Below, piece after piece: positions 1 to 9,426 of a stretch of DNA of 64,000 nucleotides (position 1 is the first letter of the stretch; each line of letters opens with the position of its first letter). Position numbers and translations under genes: made by a program. The DNA is from CAIYXB01 sp038146805 (GTDB lineage: Bacteria > Cyanobacteriota > Vampirovibrionia > LMEP-6097), in contig JAYQSH010000005.1 in the NCBI GenBank assembly GCA_038146805.1, positions 310,001-374,000 on the forward strand. The letters are read 5' to 3'. The notes beneath the pieces are model-generated. The model was not told where the DNA came from, ran no database searches, and saw only the letters and a list, made by a program, of their open reading frames with translations.

Positions 1-791
1 GTCAACTTAGCGGAGTAAATACCGGCTTTTTTGATTTGAATACCTTAACTTCCGGTTTTCAAAAAAGTGATTTGATTATTTTGGCGGCAAGACCTGCAAT
101 GGGAAAAACTTCTTTTGCTTTAAACTTAGCTGAAAACGTTGCTTTAAAAGCCAAAAGACCTGTTGCTGTCTTTTCTTTGGAGATGTCTAAAGAACAATTA
201 GTACAAAGATTACTCTGCGCGCGAGCTGAAGTGGATAGCTCTAGAGTACGTACTGGTCAATTACATAGTGAAGACTGGGAAAAACTCGGTGAAGCCATGG
301 CTGAGCTTGGCGAAGCACCAATTTATATCGATGATTCTGCTGGTGTTACGGTCATGGAACTTAGAGGTAAATGTCGCCGACTTCAGGCACAATGTGGTGG
401 AGATCTAGGTTTGATCGTAATCGATTATTTACAGTTAATTGAAGGGCGCAGTAATGACAACAGAATTAATCAAATTTCTGAAATCTCTAGAGGATTAAAA
501 CTCATTGCTAGAGAAATCAATGTACCAGTTTTAGCTCTATCACAGCTTTCTCGTGCAGTTGAAGCAAGACAAGACAAAAGACCGATGCTTTCTGACTTGA
601 GAGAATCAGGTTCAATCGAACAGGATGCAGATATTGTGATGTTTATATATAGAGATGATTATTACAATGACGAATCTGAAAAACCGGGTATCGCAGATAT
701 TATAATCGCCAAGCAACGTTCAGGACCAACTGGACAAATAGAGCTGTTATTTCAAAACAATATTACTAAATTTAAAAATCCGTTGCAGTAA
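1..791 (+). CDS. dnaB: Replicative DNA helicase DnaB, C-terminal ATPase part (5' end outside window)
   Basis: RecA-like motor domain of the hexameric helicase that unwinds DNA at the replication fork. The frame is open from base 3 with no start, so the N-terminal primase-interacting domain lies upstream of the window. Visible motifs are the Walker A stretch ARPAMGKT, a Walker B VIDYLQLI, and the conserved SQLSRAVE and DLRESGSIEQDAD segments. The protein ends NPLQ at the usual DnaB end point. No terminator is visible; the next sequence is a decayed gene on the other strand. Confidence 0.95.
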   Translation, partial: QLSGVNTGFFDLNTLTSGFQKSDLIILAARPAMGKTSFALNLAENVALKAKRPVAVFSLEMSKEQLVQRLLCARAEVDSSRVRTGQLHSEDWEKLGEAMAELGEAPIYIDDSAGVTVMELRGKCRRLQAQCGGDLGLIVIDYLQLIEGRSNDNRINQISEISRGLKLIAREINVPVLALSQLSRAVEARQDKRPMLSDLRESGSIEQDADIVMFIYRDDYYNDESEKPGIADIIIAKQRSGPTGQIELLFQNNITKFKNPLQ

Positions 792-2861
792 TTTGTTTGT
801 TTTGCAAAGTAATTCATTAATATCTAAGTTAGATTGCTCAAAACTTTGAATATAGCTTGAAGGTTTATGTGTGATGCAAATGACTGTTAAATCAGGGTGA
901 GTTTCAGGTTTTAAGAGCTCTAAAAAAATCTGTTGTCGTTTTTCATCAAAAGTGGGTTCATCTAAAACAGAATCTTTGTTTTTAAACTCTTAATAAGGCT
1001 CGCGCAATTCCAATACGAGCTTTTTGACCAACGATGGTTTTTTTTTTCATCTAAGTTATCAACAAAATTTTGCAAATCTAATTTATTTAAAGTTGTTAAA
1101 ATCATCTACTTTTCTAGATGTATAAAAGGCAGAGTTTTTCCCTCTAAAAGTTTAGGAGATTGCCGCAAGATCAGAATCATCACCAAATTGTTATTGCATT
1201 TCTATCTAATCACAATACTAATAGAACATTACTTGGTGCGTAAAAAAACATCTTATTAAATTTTCGAACGTTCTGACAAAAAGATTTTCTAATGAAAGTG
1301 GGTCTTTATAAATATTTTACAACTAATATCATGCAAACTAGACATTTTTGAGAATTTTAAATTGTTTTTCCTTAAAGCTCCTCCATCTCTTGAACAAATT
1401 GTAATTCTTTTAAAAAATTTTGACTGGACATTACTAAATTTATAAAAGGACCCACAACAGAAGCACCAACCATTCCACCAGAGATTGCTTCTTCTTTTGA
1501 AATTTGATCAAATTCATATAAACCTAAACCAAGACCAGCAGTAGCACTTTGAGCCAAAGAAAAATACAGAATTTAAAGTTTTAGTCATTTTATAGTTTAA
1601 TTCTTGTAATTTAATTGCCAACTCATCTTCTTCATTTTGTTTTGTTTCTAAAGTACCAGCTATAACTTCTGGATGAGCCGAAGTCAAAACCTCATCTGCG
1701 TTTCAACTATCTTGGATCTCTTTTGTAGCCTTTTCTCTAGCTTTTTGGTTTTGCTCTTGCAAATCTTGAAACTCAGGCAAAAAATTAGTCGCTTGTTTAA
1801 AAATAATTGGCAAAGAAACCATGCTAGAAGCAAACAAAGCTGGATGAACAGCCCCCATAAATAATACAGAAGAAGCGATAGAAATTGCTTGAGGAGCTAA
1901 TTGTGCTGTTAATGTTGCAATTAAATTAATAGATGAATTTCTACCTCTAGCTAAAACAGTATGAATTTGAGCAAAGCGAGACTCATCTATATTTTCGTAA
2001 TCCTTTAATAATAAGGCATCAGCAATTCTTTGATTTAATTGTCTTTGCAATGGCTTAGTAAAATCAGTATGTTTTTCTTTGGTGCTATCAGTAACACTGA
2101 TACCAATACCATTTAAAAAGCTCCAAGGAAAACTCCTAGGACTATTTGAAATAAACAGCCATAAGATTGGATGTCAATGAGTCGTTAGAACATGTTTGGC
2201 AAAGTCTGCTTTCTTTTCATCCACTGCATATTCTTTATTAAGGTATTTTAAAACCTTCATGATATTTTCTAAACTATATCTATTTGGATTTAAAAGATCT
2301 ATAAAATGTTTAGATTGTCTTTTTGTTAATCCATATTTTGTGGCAAGAGCTCTTGTTAGCTTATCTCGTTCTTGAGATGCTTTTTTATTTTCCGAAAAAA
2401 ACTTTTCTACATCAGTCATAAAATGTTTTGCGTTTATTTCTTCCACTAAAGAAATAAACATAAAGTCTAACTGTGCCGCTAAAACATAAGCTTTTTTGAA
2501 GGAAATTGCTCCAATAAAAATCTATGTCAAGCATCAACTCGATGAGCAAAGAAATGATCATAATCTCAGGAACTTTAGAAGAATGATATTTTCTAATTGA
2601 GATGCCAAATTAGCAGACAATTCTTGATCAAAAGCTGGAATTTCTGAAACCGTCTGTCAATTAACTTTTTTTTTGTGCTTGATGTTCAGAAATTAATAAG
2701 TTTAATCCCAAAGCGTAATCATTATAGTCCAAAGGCTGCTCGGGAGAATCACTAAAACACGGTGAAATTTACTTTGTTTAGCTTTCATGCCTTTCTATAC
2801 CAGAACTAATACCATAATTAGCTTGGGGTGTAACGCCCAAAGCCCTATTAATTTGACTCAT
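792..2861 (-). pseudogene. Decayed ABC exporter (membrane domain plus ATPase domain)
   Basis: One long minus-strand reading can be pieced together across several frames. It starts at the ATG at 2859-2861 behind an AAAGAGGT ribosome site and reads MSQINRALGVTPQ. A helical stretch at 2174-2461 follows. At 1703-2050 an ABC-permease-like region reads ARGRNSSINLIATL and then hydrophobic segments, with another hydrophobic piece at 1372-1557. Nearest dnaB lies an ATPase remnant containing GQKARIGIARALL (signature loop and after), DSVLDEPTFDE (Walker B and D-loop) and TVICITHKPSS (H-loop). Frame breaks include a run of ten T at about 1038-1047 and another near 990. Domain order and strand match a single exporter of the membrane-then-ATPase type. 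Substrate is unknown. Confidence 0.6.
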
Positions 2862-3011
2862 AAAATACCTCTTTGCTAAGATTTAATAATCTAAATGTTA
2901 GATATATAAGTTCAAATTTTTCGAATATTTATAGGTGCAATAGCCCCTTTTGTTTTTATCTTGAGGCATACCTATCTGTATATTTTAGTCTAGGATTGAT
3001 TTTTATAGATT

Positions 3012-3893
3012 CTATCTAAATCTTGCTTTTAGATCTTCTGCTTGAGCCGCACTAACACCCAAATCATGATTTACAAGAGCAGTTGCTAAAGTATCTTTTT
3101 CTTCTGCTTCGTAGCATGGACGTTCGTTTTGATAAAAAATACCAGTTGCAATTCTATCACCATAAGTATCTCTATTGGCAATTTCCATTGCTTTGTTCCA
3201 ATCTGATTTATCATGACCTTCTGCATTCATGTCATAAGTATTTTCTCTATAGAACTGTGCTGTATTCACTTTGTTAAAAGTTACACAAGGAGAAAAAGTA
3301 TCAACCAAAGCAAAACCCTTATGCTCGATTGCCGCTTTATAAATCTCAACAGCTTGTTTTGGATTACCAGAAAAAGCTCTTGCAACAAAACTCGCACCAG
3401 AACCTAAAGCCATAGTAATTGGATTTAAAGGAACTTCAGGATTACCAAACGGAGTAGATTTTGTTTTCATACCAAAACCACTAGTTGGAGAAGTTTGACC
3501 AGTTGTTAAACCATAAATTGAATTATTCATAACAATATAAGTCATATCAATGTTACGTCTTAAAGCGTGAACCAAATGTCCAACACCAATTCCATAACCA
3601 TCACCATCACCACCACAAGCAACAACAGTCATATCAGTGTTTGCCAATTTGAAGCCTTGAGCGTTAGGTAATGATCTACCATGCAAAGTATGCATTCCGT
3701 AAGTGTTCATAAAACCCGGAAGATTTGAAGAACAACCAATACCAGAAATAACAGCAACTTGATGTTGTTGTAAACCTTTTTCTGCTAATGCTCTTTGCAA
3801 AATATTGATTACACCAAAGTCACCACAACCCGGGCACCAATCAGGATGAACTTCACCTTTAAAATCTTTTGCTTGTAATGTTGCTTCTGCCAT
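3012..3893 (-). CDS. 2-oxoacid:ferredoxin oxidoreductase, beta subunit (first system)
   Basis: Thiamine-diphosphate subunit of a two-subunit enzyme that oxidatively decarboxylates a 2-oxoacid to acyl-CoA and reduces ferredoxin in the cytoplasm. 293 aa. Cluster-ligand cysteines are visible in CPGCGDFG near the N-terminus, GIGCSS, and a later SPCVTFN. The TPP motif is GGDGDGYGIG, followed by NNSIYGLTTGQTSPTS. It lies 39 bp downstream of its alpha partner and is surely cotranscribed. A second, diverged pair lies at 37.4-40.3 kb. Which acid this pair uses (pyruvate, 2-oxoglutarate, branched chain) cannot be read from the motifs. Confidence 0.9.
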   Translation of the reverse strand: MAEATLQAKDFKGEVHPDWCPGCGDFGVINILQRALAEKGLQQHQVAVISGIGCSSNLPGFMNTYGMHTLHGRSLPNAQGFKLANTDMTVVACGGDGDGYGIGVGHLVHALRRNIDMTYIVMNNSIYGLTTGQTSPTSGFGMKTKSTPFGNPEVPLNPITMALGSGASFVARAFSGNPKQAVEIYKAAIEHKGFALVDTFSPCVTFNKVNTAQFYRENTYDMNAEGHDKSDWNKAMEIANRDTYGDRIATGIFYQNERPCYEAEEKDTLATALVNHDLGVSAAQAEDLKARFR

Positions 3894-3932
3894 AATATTA
3901 ATTCCTTTTTTTTATAACTTAAACCTTTGTAC

Positions 3933-5723
3933 TTATGCTTTCACCAAATCTCTGTTGTTTGCTAATTGCTTAAACTCATTAACAATAAACTGACCAGTAA
4001 ATGGCTCACCATCCCATCTGTTGATATGCTCAGTTACTTCAAAACCAGTCTCAGCAAGCAATTGTCTGCACATAGAGTTGCACATATTTGTCTCAACTGA
4101 AATGATTCTTTTGCATTTTGCAATTTGCTTCAAAGTCGCTTCTCTTGGAATAGGGAAAATATCAGTAAAGTGTAAATGGTTTACTTTTGTTCCTTCTTCT
4201 TTAAGCATATTGATTGCTTCTTGAGCATAGCCATAAGAAGAACCCCAAGTCATAAATGTGATATCTGCATTTTCATCACCCTCTAATGTTGGTGCTTTAA
4301 CATCTCCAGTATCAATCATAGTCTTCACTTTACGCATACGCTTTGCATGCATTTTTACTCTAGCTTCACGAGCATGCGGTAAACCAGCTTCAACGTCAGA
4401 CATTACATGTCCGTATTCGTTGTGTTCATCTGAAGGAGGAACATACATAGCACCCGGCGCACCCGGCATTACTCTATGCGAGATGCCATCTTCTGTGTAC
4501 TCATAACGCTTATAACGCTCTTCTTTATCCCAAGTTTTTGAGAATTTACCTCTTTCGATTTCTACTTTATTAAAGTCTAAATCATCAACTGTTTCAAAAT
4601 GCTCTGATAAAAAGAAATCAGAAAGAATCAAAACAGGACACTGATATTTTTCAGCCATATTCAAAGCTCTCGCCGCTTGATAAAATGCATCTTCTGGATC
4701 TTTTGGAGCAACTACAAATCTTGGAGAATCTCCGTTTCCAGCCATCGCTAAATTAATATCTGATTGTTCTTGTTTAGTTGGAACTCCAGTAGAAGGACCA
4801 CCACGAGAAACTACCACGCAGACCGCGGGAATCTCAGTCATTGCCGCAAGACCAACAGCCTCAACCATCAAACAATATCCACCACCAGCAGTTGCAGTTG
4901 CCGCACGTACACCAGCCGCACCAGCACCAACTACCATATTCATTGCCGCAAGCTCATCTTCAACTTGTTTAATCAAAACTTTTTGCTTAGGACCAATTGT
5001 AGAAATATAGTGCAAAATTCCAGTCGCTGGGCTCATTGGATAAGCAGAATATAATTTAAGTCCACCAGCAGTAAAACCAAGACCAAATGCCTCGTTACCA
5101 GTTAAAAACATTTTTGCTTTACCATCGCCTTTAAGCTCCGCAAATTTTTCTTTGACATTAGCTTTCGCAAACTCAGCACCCAAATTAAATACAGCTTGGT
5201 TTAGCTCTACAACTTGATCACCTTTCTTTTGGAATTTGTGTTGAATAAACTCAAGTGGTTCTTTCAAATCAAGTCCTGTCGCTTGAATCAAAGCACCTGA
5301 AAGCATGGTGTTGATCATAACTGGGCTTACACCTTGTAAACCAGCTTCTTCAACCATAGTTTTAAAATCTAATCCATAAAAATTAACATCTGAGCGCATC
5401 GCTTCGATATCTTCTTGTTTGATTGTTGCAGAGTTATAAAAAACCACACCACCAGATTTAACATCAGGTACGTGCACTTCAGGAGAAGTTTTGTTGAATA
5501 ATAAACAAATCTCTGGCTCATCACAATGATCTAATTGTTTTTCAGGACCAATCGCCATCTGTAACCAAACGTGACCACCACGAATTGCAGACTGAAACGA
5601 ATTATAAGCCATTACATGAAGACCCATTCTTGAACAAGTCTTTCCTAAAATCTCACCAGTTGAAGCGATACCGTCTCCGGCTGCACCAGCGATTCTTACT
5701 ATTACTCTATTTTTCTTAGACAT
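3933..5723 (-). CDS. 2-oxoacid:ferredoxin oxidoreductase, fused gamma-alpha subunit (first system)
   Basis: 596 aa. Residues 1 to about 190 are the gamma domain (IAGAAGDGIASTGEILG, then FQSAIRGGHVW). Residues from about 205 are the alpha pyrimidine-binding domain (GNEAFGLGFTAGGLK, YPMSPATGILHYI), with the CoA/C-terminal domain after that. The gamma-alpha fusion with a separate beta subunit is the KorAB-type layout; there is no separate ferredoxin-like delta subunit. The gamma domain differs clearly from the paralogue at 37.4 kb, which reads EIRAPQGTLAG where this one has AIRGGHVW. That suggests a different substrate. Confidence 0.9.
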   Translation of the reverse strand: MSKKNRVIVRIAGAAGDGIASTGEILGKTCSRMGLHVMAYNSFQSAIRGGHVWLQMAIGPEKQLDHCDEPEICLLFNKTSPEVHVPDVKSGGVVFYNSATIKQEDIEAMRSDVNFYGLDFKTMVEEAGLQGVSPVMINTMLSGALIQATGLDLKEPLEFIQHKFQKKGDQVVELNQAVFNLGAEFAKANVKEKFAELKGDGKAKMFLTGNEAFGLGFTAGGLKLYSAYPMSPATGILHYISTIGPKQKVLIKQVEDELAAMNMVVGAGAAGVRAATATAGGGYCLMVEAVGLAAMTEIPAVCVVVSRGGPSTGVPTKQEQSDINLAMAGNGDSPRFVVAPKDPEDAFYQAARALNMAEKYQCPVLILSDFFLSEHFETVDDLDFNKVEIERGKFSKTWDKEERYKRYEYTEDGISHRVMPGAPGAMYVPPSDEHNEYGHVMSDVEAGLPHAREARVKMHAKRMRKVKTMIDTGDVKAPTLEGDENADITFMTWGSSYGYAQEAINMLKEEGTKVNHLHFTDIFPIPREATLKQIAKCKRIISVETNMCNSMCRQLLAETGFEVTEHINRWDGEPFTGQFIVNEFKQLANNRDLVKA

Positions 5724-5845
5724 ATATTTACTTAAAACCTTTTTTATTTATAACCATGCTTATTATAAAACACAGACAGTGAGATATTTGTAAAATCAGG
5801 CTGAAATAAAGTAAATATTTATAATATGCAAAATGGGTAAATACC

Positions 5846-6586
5846 CTAAAGTGCCTTCTCAAATTCAAGAATAGTTGCTTTTGCCTTGTAATTTTCAGCT
5901 GTTTCTTTGTCACCAAGTTTCATATAAAAAATCGATAAATTCATAAGCGCCATGGCGTTTTTAGGGTTAATTAGCTCTAAAACTTGCATTATTTTGATAG
6001 CTTCAGCAAAATTCTCTTGTTTGGCATACATAACACCCAAACTTTCGTAGGCATCTTCATTTTTAGGGTCTTCTTTGATAGCTTTTTTTAATAGCTCTAT
6101 AGCTGGATCAAGTTCTTCTTGATTATTTTTTGCATTAGCAAAAATTTCTAAAGCTTGATCTAGGAAAATTTTTGCTCTTTCTTCTTTCTTTTTAAGTCCA
6201 ATATTTTTAAATTTTGCCAAAACTTCTTGCCCCGGGAAACAGCCTTTAGCAAAGTCGATATATTTTTCTAATATATTTTGTTGGCGTTCATAAAGTTTTA
6301 CGATAGATTCTTCAAAAACAAAATCATCCAACTCATGTTTACTTGCAAAGCTATTATCAATTTCAATTTCTAGTTCTTCTATGATAATAAATTTTTCTAA
6401 GTGTTCTTTGAGTTCTTTTGGGTTCTTACAAAAAACCAAGAACGCACCCTCTATAGTTTGCTCAATGAAAGTCAGTGAAACGATTTGCGCCTTTGCTTTT
6501 AAAAAAGCATTATAGTCATTAAATTTATTAGAAGCTTGTCTTAATAAAAAATCTTTTGCATCTTTTCCGGAAATTTTTAAAGTCAT
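5846..6586 (-). CDS. Compact YgfZ-like folate-binding protein fused to TPR repeats
   Basis: 246 aa. The first 140 residues look like a shortened YgfZ/GcvT-like protein: ISGKDAKDFL at the start and the family signature KGCFPGQE at 114-121, with the conserved cysteine. YgfZ helps maintain Fe-S enzymes using a folate. Residues about 145-246 form two or three TPR units (DPKNEDAYESLGVMYAKQ and NPKNAMALMNLSIFYMKLG). Canonical YgfZ is over 300 aa and has no TPR tail, so this is a compact fused form. It lies 2 bp downstream of the IscA-type gene, which supports an Fe-S role. The YgfZ call rests mainly on the signature motif. Confidence 0.7.
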   Translation of the reverse strand: MTLKISGKDAKDFLLRQASNKFNDYNAFLKAKAQIVSLTFIEQTIEGAFLVFCKNPKELKEHLEKFIIIEELEIEIDNSFASKHELDDFVFEESIVKLYERQQNILEKYIDFAKGCFPGQEVLAKFKNIGLKKKEERAKIFLDQALEIFANAKNNQEELDPAIELLKKAIKEDPKNEDAYESLGVMYAKQENFAEAIKIMQVLELINPKNAMALMNLSIFYMKLGDKETAENYKAKATILEFEKAL

Positions 6587-6588
6587 TT

Positions 6589-6954
6589 TTAAAATACAGA
6601 AAAACTTTCACCGCAACCACAAGTATTAGTTGCGTTTGGATTTCGAAAAACAAAACCTTTGCCCATTAAACCATCATCAAATTCAACAGTCATTCCTTTT
6701 AGGTAGATAGCACTTTTGGGATCAATAAAAACTTTTATTGCTTTGATATTTGCGGCGGCATCTGGGTTGGCAAATTCTTGAATTAGGTCTTTGTCATTTT
6801 TAGCATCGAATCTTAGATCATAGCTCATACCACTACAGCCACCACCTTTAATTGCTAGCCGCAAGCCATGATCTTCATGGCTTTTGTCTTCTTTTGCAAG
6901 CAGAAGTGCCACTTGTTTTATTGCTTTTTCATTTAATTCAACAATATTTGTCAT
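6589..6954 (-). CDS. IscA/SufA/ErpA-type iron-sulfur assembly protein
   Basis: 121 aa A-type Fe-S carrier. The three ligand cysteines are present: Cys40 in GGGCSGM and the C-terminal pair CGC at 112-114, followed by GESF. The length is typical. It is first in a two-gene unit with the YgfZ-TPR gene (2-bp gap). It probably delivers clusters to Fe-S enzymes such as the oxidoreductase encoded next door; that link is inference from position. Which A-type subfamily it belongs to is not decidable by eye. Confidence 0.9.
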   Translation of the reverse strand: MTNIVELNEKAIKQVALLLAKEDKSHEDHGLRLAIKGGGCSGMSYDLRFDAKNDKDLIQEFANPDAAANIKAIKVFIDPKSAIYLKGMTVEFDDGLMGKGFVFRNPNATNTCGCGESFSVF

Positions 6955-7112
6955 AGTCAGCCTTGTCTATACTCTTTAGACGCTATTGTTATTATACCTT
7001 GTTAGTCTTATAAATTTATTAAGGGTTTTTTTGCATAATTTATTTTTTAGCGTGATATATTTTTTGAGTGACTAAAAGCAAGCTTTTAGAGTCATTAGAT
7101 TCACTTGCTTTC

Positions 7113-7170
7113 CCGAGGTAGTGGCTTACTAAAAAGTTGTAGCATAATCTTGTAAACCTCGGTGAGCCAC
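7113..7170 (+). other. Interleaved inverted repeats, possible H-type pseudoknot
   Basis: CCGAGGT at 7113-7119 is complementary to ACCTCGG at 7156-7162 (7 bp). GTGGCTTA at 7121-7128 is complementary to TGAGCCAC at 7163-7170 (8 bp with one G-U pair). The arms alternate, so an RNA could fold as a pseudoknot with a 1-nt junction. A further inverted repeat lies at 7070-7093. It sits 7 bp before the tRNA-Arg fragment. It could be a decayed structured RNA or the scar of a rearrangement. No known RNA family was recognised. Confidence 0.35.
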
Positions 7171-7176
7171 AAACAC

Positions 7177-7250
7177 GCGCCAGTAGCTCAGCTGGATAGA
7201 GCATCTGCCTTCTAAGCAGATAAGCTTGAAGTATCAAGCCCCAGCCTATC
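7177..7250 (+). tRNA. tRNA-Arg(TCT), 5' half intact, 3' half lost
   Basis: Bases 7177-7220 match a tRNA: acceptor strand GCGCCAG, D-arm GCTC-AGCTGGATA-GAGC, anticodon stem TCTGC/GCAGA, and loop CTTCTAA with anticodon TCT at 7211-7213. After 7220 there is no normal T-arm (no GGTTCGAATCC-like sequence) and no CTGGCGC to close the acceptor stem. The gene is therefore a remnant, probably cut by a past insertion or deletion at its 3' half. A working copy would have to exist elsewhere. Confidence 0.5.
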
Positions 7251-7980
7251 TAAATGCCAGTTTTCGATTTTCTAAATTGTCTGATACCAAGAATATAATC
7301 CTTCATCCATCTTTTTTGTTGTAAATCTTCAGATACAGTTTTAATAAATGGTTCTTGCATGTACTTCTAATATTGTACTTTTGACTAATCTAATCTCTTT
7401 TGAATTTGTCATCAACTTGTTTGTAAATCAATTTCAGCAAGAAATTCAATCAAATTTGTCCCGTCATTAATATTTAAAGCTACTTTTGTCTTGATTTTGT
7501 ATTAATAGGCCCTTCATTACTTTAAAGACTATGTCGTAAATCTTGATCTGAATAATTTACAAAATAGTCAAATAGTTTGGCATTAGCAACATGCTCTTTC
7601 TTAATTGATGGAATTGATTCCAATTCTTCAGTAAGTTCTTCTACGAATTTTATAAGTTCTCTATCTTTATCAGTTTCTGCAATAAAAGTCTTTTCTGGAT
7701 CAATAATTCCAAACTCCTCCATAAAAGTTCTTGATACTCTTGTGAAAGATTTTGAGGTAGCTGTATTCCTTTTTGGTATTGAAAAAAATCTCTCTGTTCC
7801 AGAGTTCACACCTTTTGTTAACGAGATAATGAGTTTCTCGATAAATAATCTGATAATATTTTTTGAATATCTTGGTAAAGCGCTTGTCTTTCATCTTTCT
7901 TTTAATTTGAGTATCATTGTTACCAACAGTTTTGAGCCATAGCATTCGCCATCACAGCCCCTGAGGTTAGCGCCTTGATT
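7245..7980 (-). pseudogene. Decayed gene of unknown function
   Basis: The minus strand carries coding-like peptides broken by stops and frame changes. The longest open piece is at 7522-7809 and includes FGIIDPEKTFIAETDKDREL and FVEELTEELESIP. In the same frame upstream, IIRLFIEKLIISLTKG can be read. Further downstream, EPFIKTVSEDLQQKRWMKDY and TKVALNINDGTNLIEFLAE appear in other frames at about 7270-7500. No family was recognised. It abuts the broken 3' half of the tRNA-Arg. Confidence 0.4.
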
Positions 7981-8318
7981 AAATTCTTTTATTGCATCCA
8001 AGCATGGTTAAAAGCGTATAAGCCTAATCTCTTTAAAAATTTAGCTCTTGAAAACACCTGCATGAAAATGCGAAATTCCTGGTATATGTTTATCCAGCAA
8101 TTTTCGTGAATCTGTTTCCCAGAAAATAACATTGATGTATTAAATTAAGCAGATTTTTGCTGCTTCACTTTGGTATTGGGTATTAATACCTAGAGATTTA
8201 ACGGTTTGAGTTAATTTTGAGAAACCACATAACTATAAAAGTAAATTTAAGATAAACTTTGATATTTCATTTTCTAAACAATTTTTTGAATTAACTGAAG
8301 AGTTTGAAAGGAAGAAAT

Positions 8319-8459
8319 ATGCCAAATTCAATAATTTTTTCAGCTATGTTTTATCAGCAAACTTCCGAATCAACACCATCTGACCATCTTCAAACCCATC
8401 AAAAAGCTGAAATAATCCATTGTGGATGCCATTATAATAAGAAACCAGGAATTAGGTAG
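8319..8459 (+). CDS. Short Cys/His-rich ORF, 46 aa
   Basis: ATG behind AAAGGAAGAAAT. The product ends AEIIHCGCHYNKKPGIR, with a metal-ligand-like C-G-C-H cluster. It lies upstream of a CsoR-like operator and a broken metal-binding module, so a metal-related role is conceivable. It may equally be a remnant, because everything around it is decayed. Confidence 0.3.
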   Translation: MPNSIIFSAMFYQQTSESTPSDHLQTHQKAEIIHCGCHYNKKPGIR

Positions 8460-8534
8460 TCTGAGTATTAATTTTTTGTCATTTGTCAATCTAAGATTTT
8501 GATGCTACAAATTTATATGCATAGAAAGGTCAAA

Positions 8535-8663
8535 ATGTCTTCAGCAGCCATAGGAGCTGTATCAGCTGGACTTATATCGATATATGCTTCAAAATTGACA
8601 AATTCATTTTTGTTCTTAAAAAAGAATCCTCTGATTTCTTCTGAAAAACTAAAGAGATACTAG
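8535..8663 (+). CDS. Short hydrophobic ORF, 42 aa
   Basis: ATG at 8535 follows AAAGG at a 6-nt spacing. The peptide starts MSSAAIGAVSAGLISIYASK and could be one membrane helix. An in-frame ATG at 8517 is an alternative start. No family was recognised. It may be a remnant of a larger gene. Confidence 0.2.
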   Translation: MSSAAIGAVSAGLISIYASKLTNSFLFLKKNPLISSEKLKRY

Positions 8664-8756
8664 TAAGGATGCCTAGTATATCTTTAAGACATATTATAAT
8701 TAAAAGATTGTTAGCTATTTGATTTACTGAATTTTCTGAGCATCCTTAACTAAAAA

Positions 8757-8775
8757 ATACCCCTGGGGGTATAAT
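8757..8775 (+). promoter_or_regulatory. CsoR/RcnR-type operator overlapping a -10 box
   Basis: ATACCCCTGGGGGTAT at 8757-8772 is a perfect palindrome with a TG centre. This is the G/C-tract dyad bound by CsoR-family (copper, nickel, formaldehyde) repressors. Its right arm runs into TATAAT at 8770-8775, a consensus -10 hexamer, so a bound repressor would block the promoter. A weak -35 (TTAACT, 8746-8751) sits 18 bp upstream. The genes downstream are a broken metal-locus module. No CsoR gene is in the window. Confidence 0.6.
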
Positions 8776-8782
8776 AAATCTA

Positions 8783-9417
8783 GTGTTTTTTCATTTTTTA
8801 GCAATAATAATCCTTTTTGCTAACCTACAGCCTCTTTATGCAAGACCCGTTTCATATGCTGGAGGAATCACTTTAATGCAAATGCACAATAATATTTTGA
8901 TTCTACTCACATTCATTATTCTCCAAGTTCAAAATATTCACTAGGCTATCGGATTTGAATATATTCGAAACCAAAAGTATTTTCGCTCACAGTATGCAAT
9001 TAAATAATTTACTTTATAGAAAAAATGCTCAAAACTATCAAGCTAATCTATATTTAAAATCAGGCTTAGGTTTAATTCATGACTCTAATCAAATTGAACC
9101 TCTCTTATTTTCAGGCTTAGCAGCAGACTGGGAAACAAGAAGATTGTTTGCAAGTTATTCTAATCGCTTTATGTGGGGTGGTGATGTATTCAATTTAATT
9201 AATAATAGTTGGCGACTATCTTTTGCTCCTATATTGGAGACTATGGAGATATTCATACTTGGTTGATGATACAGCTCGACCATAACCCTATCAATGCAGA
9301 AGAGTTTATCGTAACTCCTTTAATTAAGTTTTTAAGTCAAACTATCTACTTGAAATAGGTTATAGCCTTGGAAAAGCTAATAATATTTTTGCGAATTTTG
9401 TTTGGAGATTTAAAAAG
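8783..9417 (+). pseudogene. Frameshifted exported protein of a heavy-metal locus
   Basis: A GTG at 8783 begins a signal-peptide-like stretch (FFHFLAIIILFANL, then a YA-R cut site). It is followed by RPVSYAGGITLMQMH and, after frame shifts, HIHYSPSSKYSLGYR, QLNNLLYRKNAQNYQANLYL, GLAADWETRR and TPLIKF. This matches, from memory, a conserved envelope protein found beside heavy-metal-associated domain genes in other bacteria. At least three frame changes (near 8905, 8955 and 9340) break it. It lies directly under the CsoR-like operator and promoter. The longest open piece is 8955-9266. Confidence 0.5.
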
Positions 9418-9426
9418 GAGAAAAGG

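Noticed and set aside
4258..5054. Plus-strand ORFs inside the oxidoreductase genes
   Set aside because: Antisense shadows of well-supported genes.
7040..7237. 65-aa minus-strand ORF across the tRNA fragment
   Set aside because: It covers the tRNA and pseudoknot-like arms, so its sequence is explained by RNA structure, and it has no start signals.
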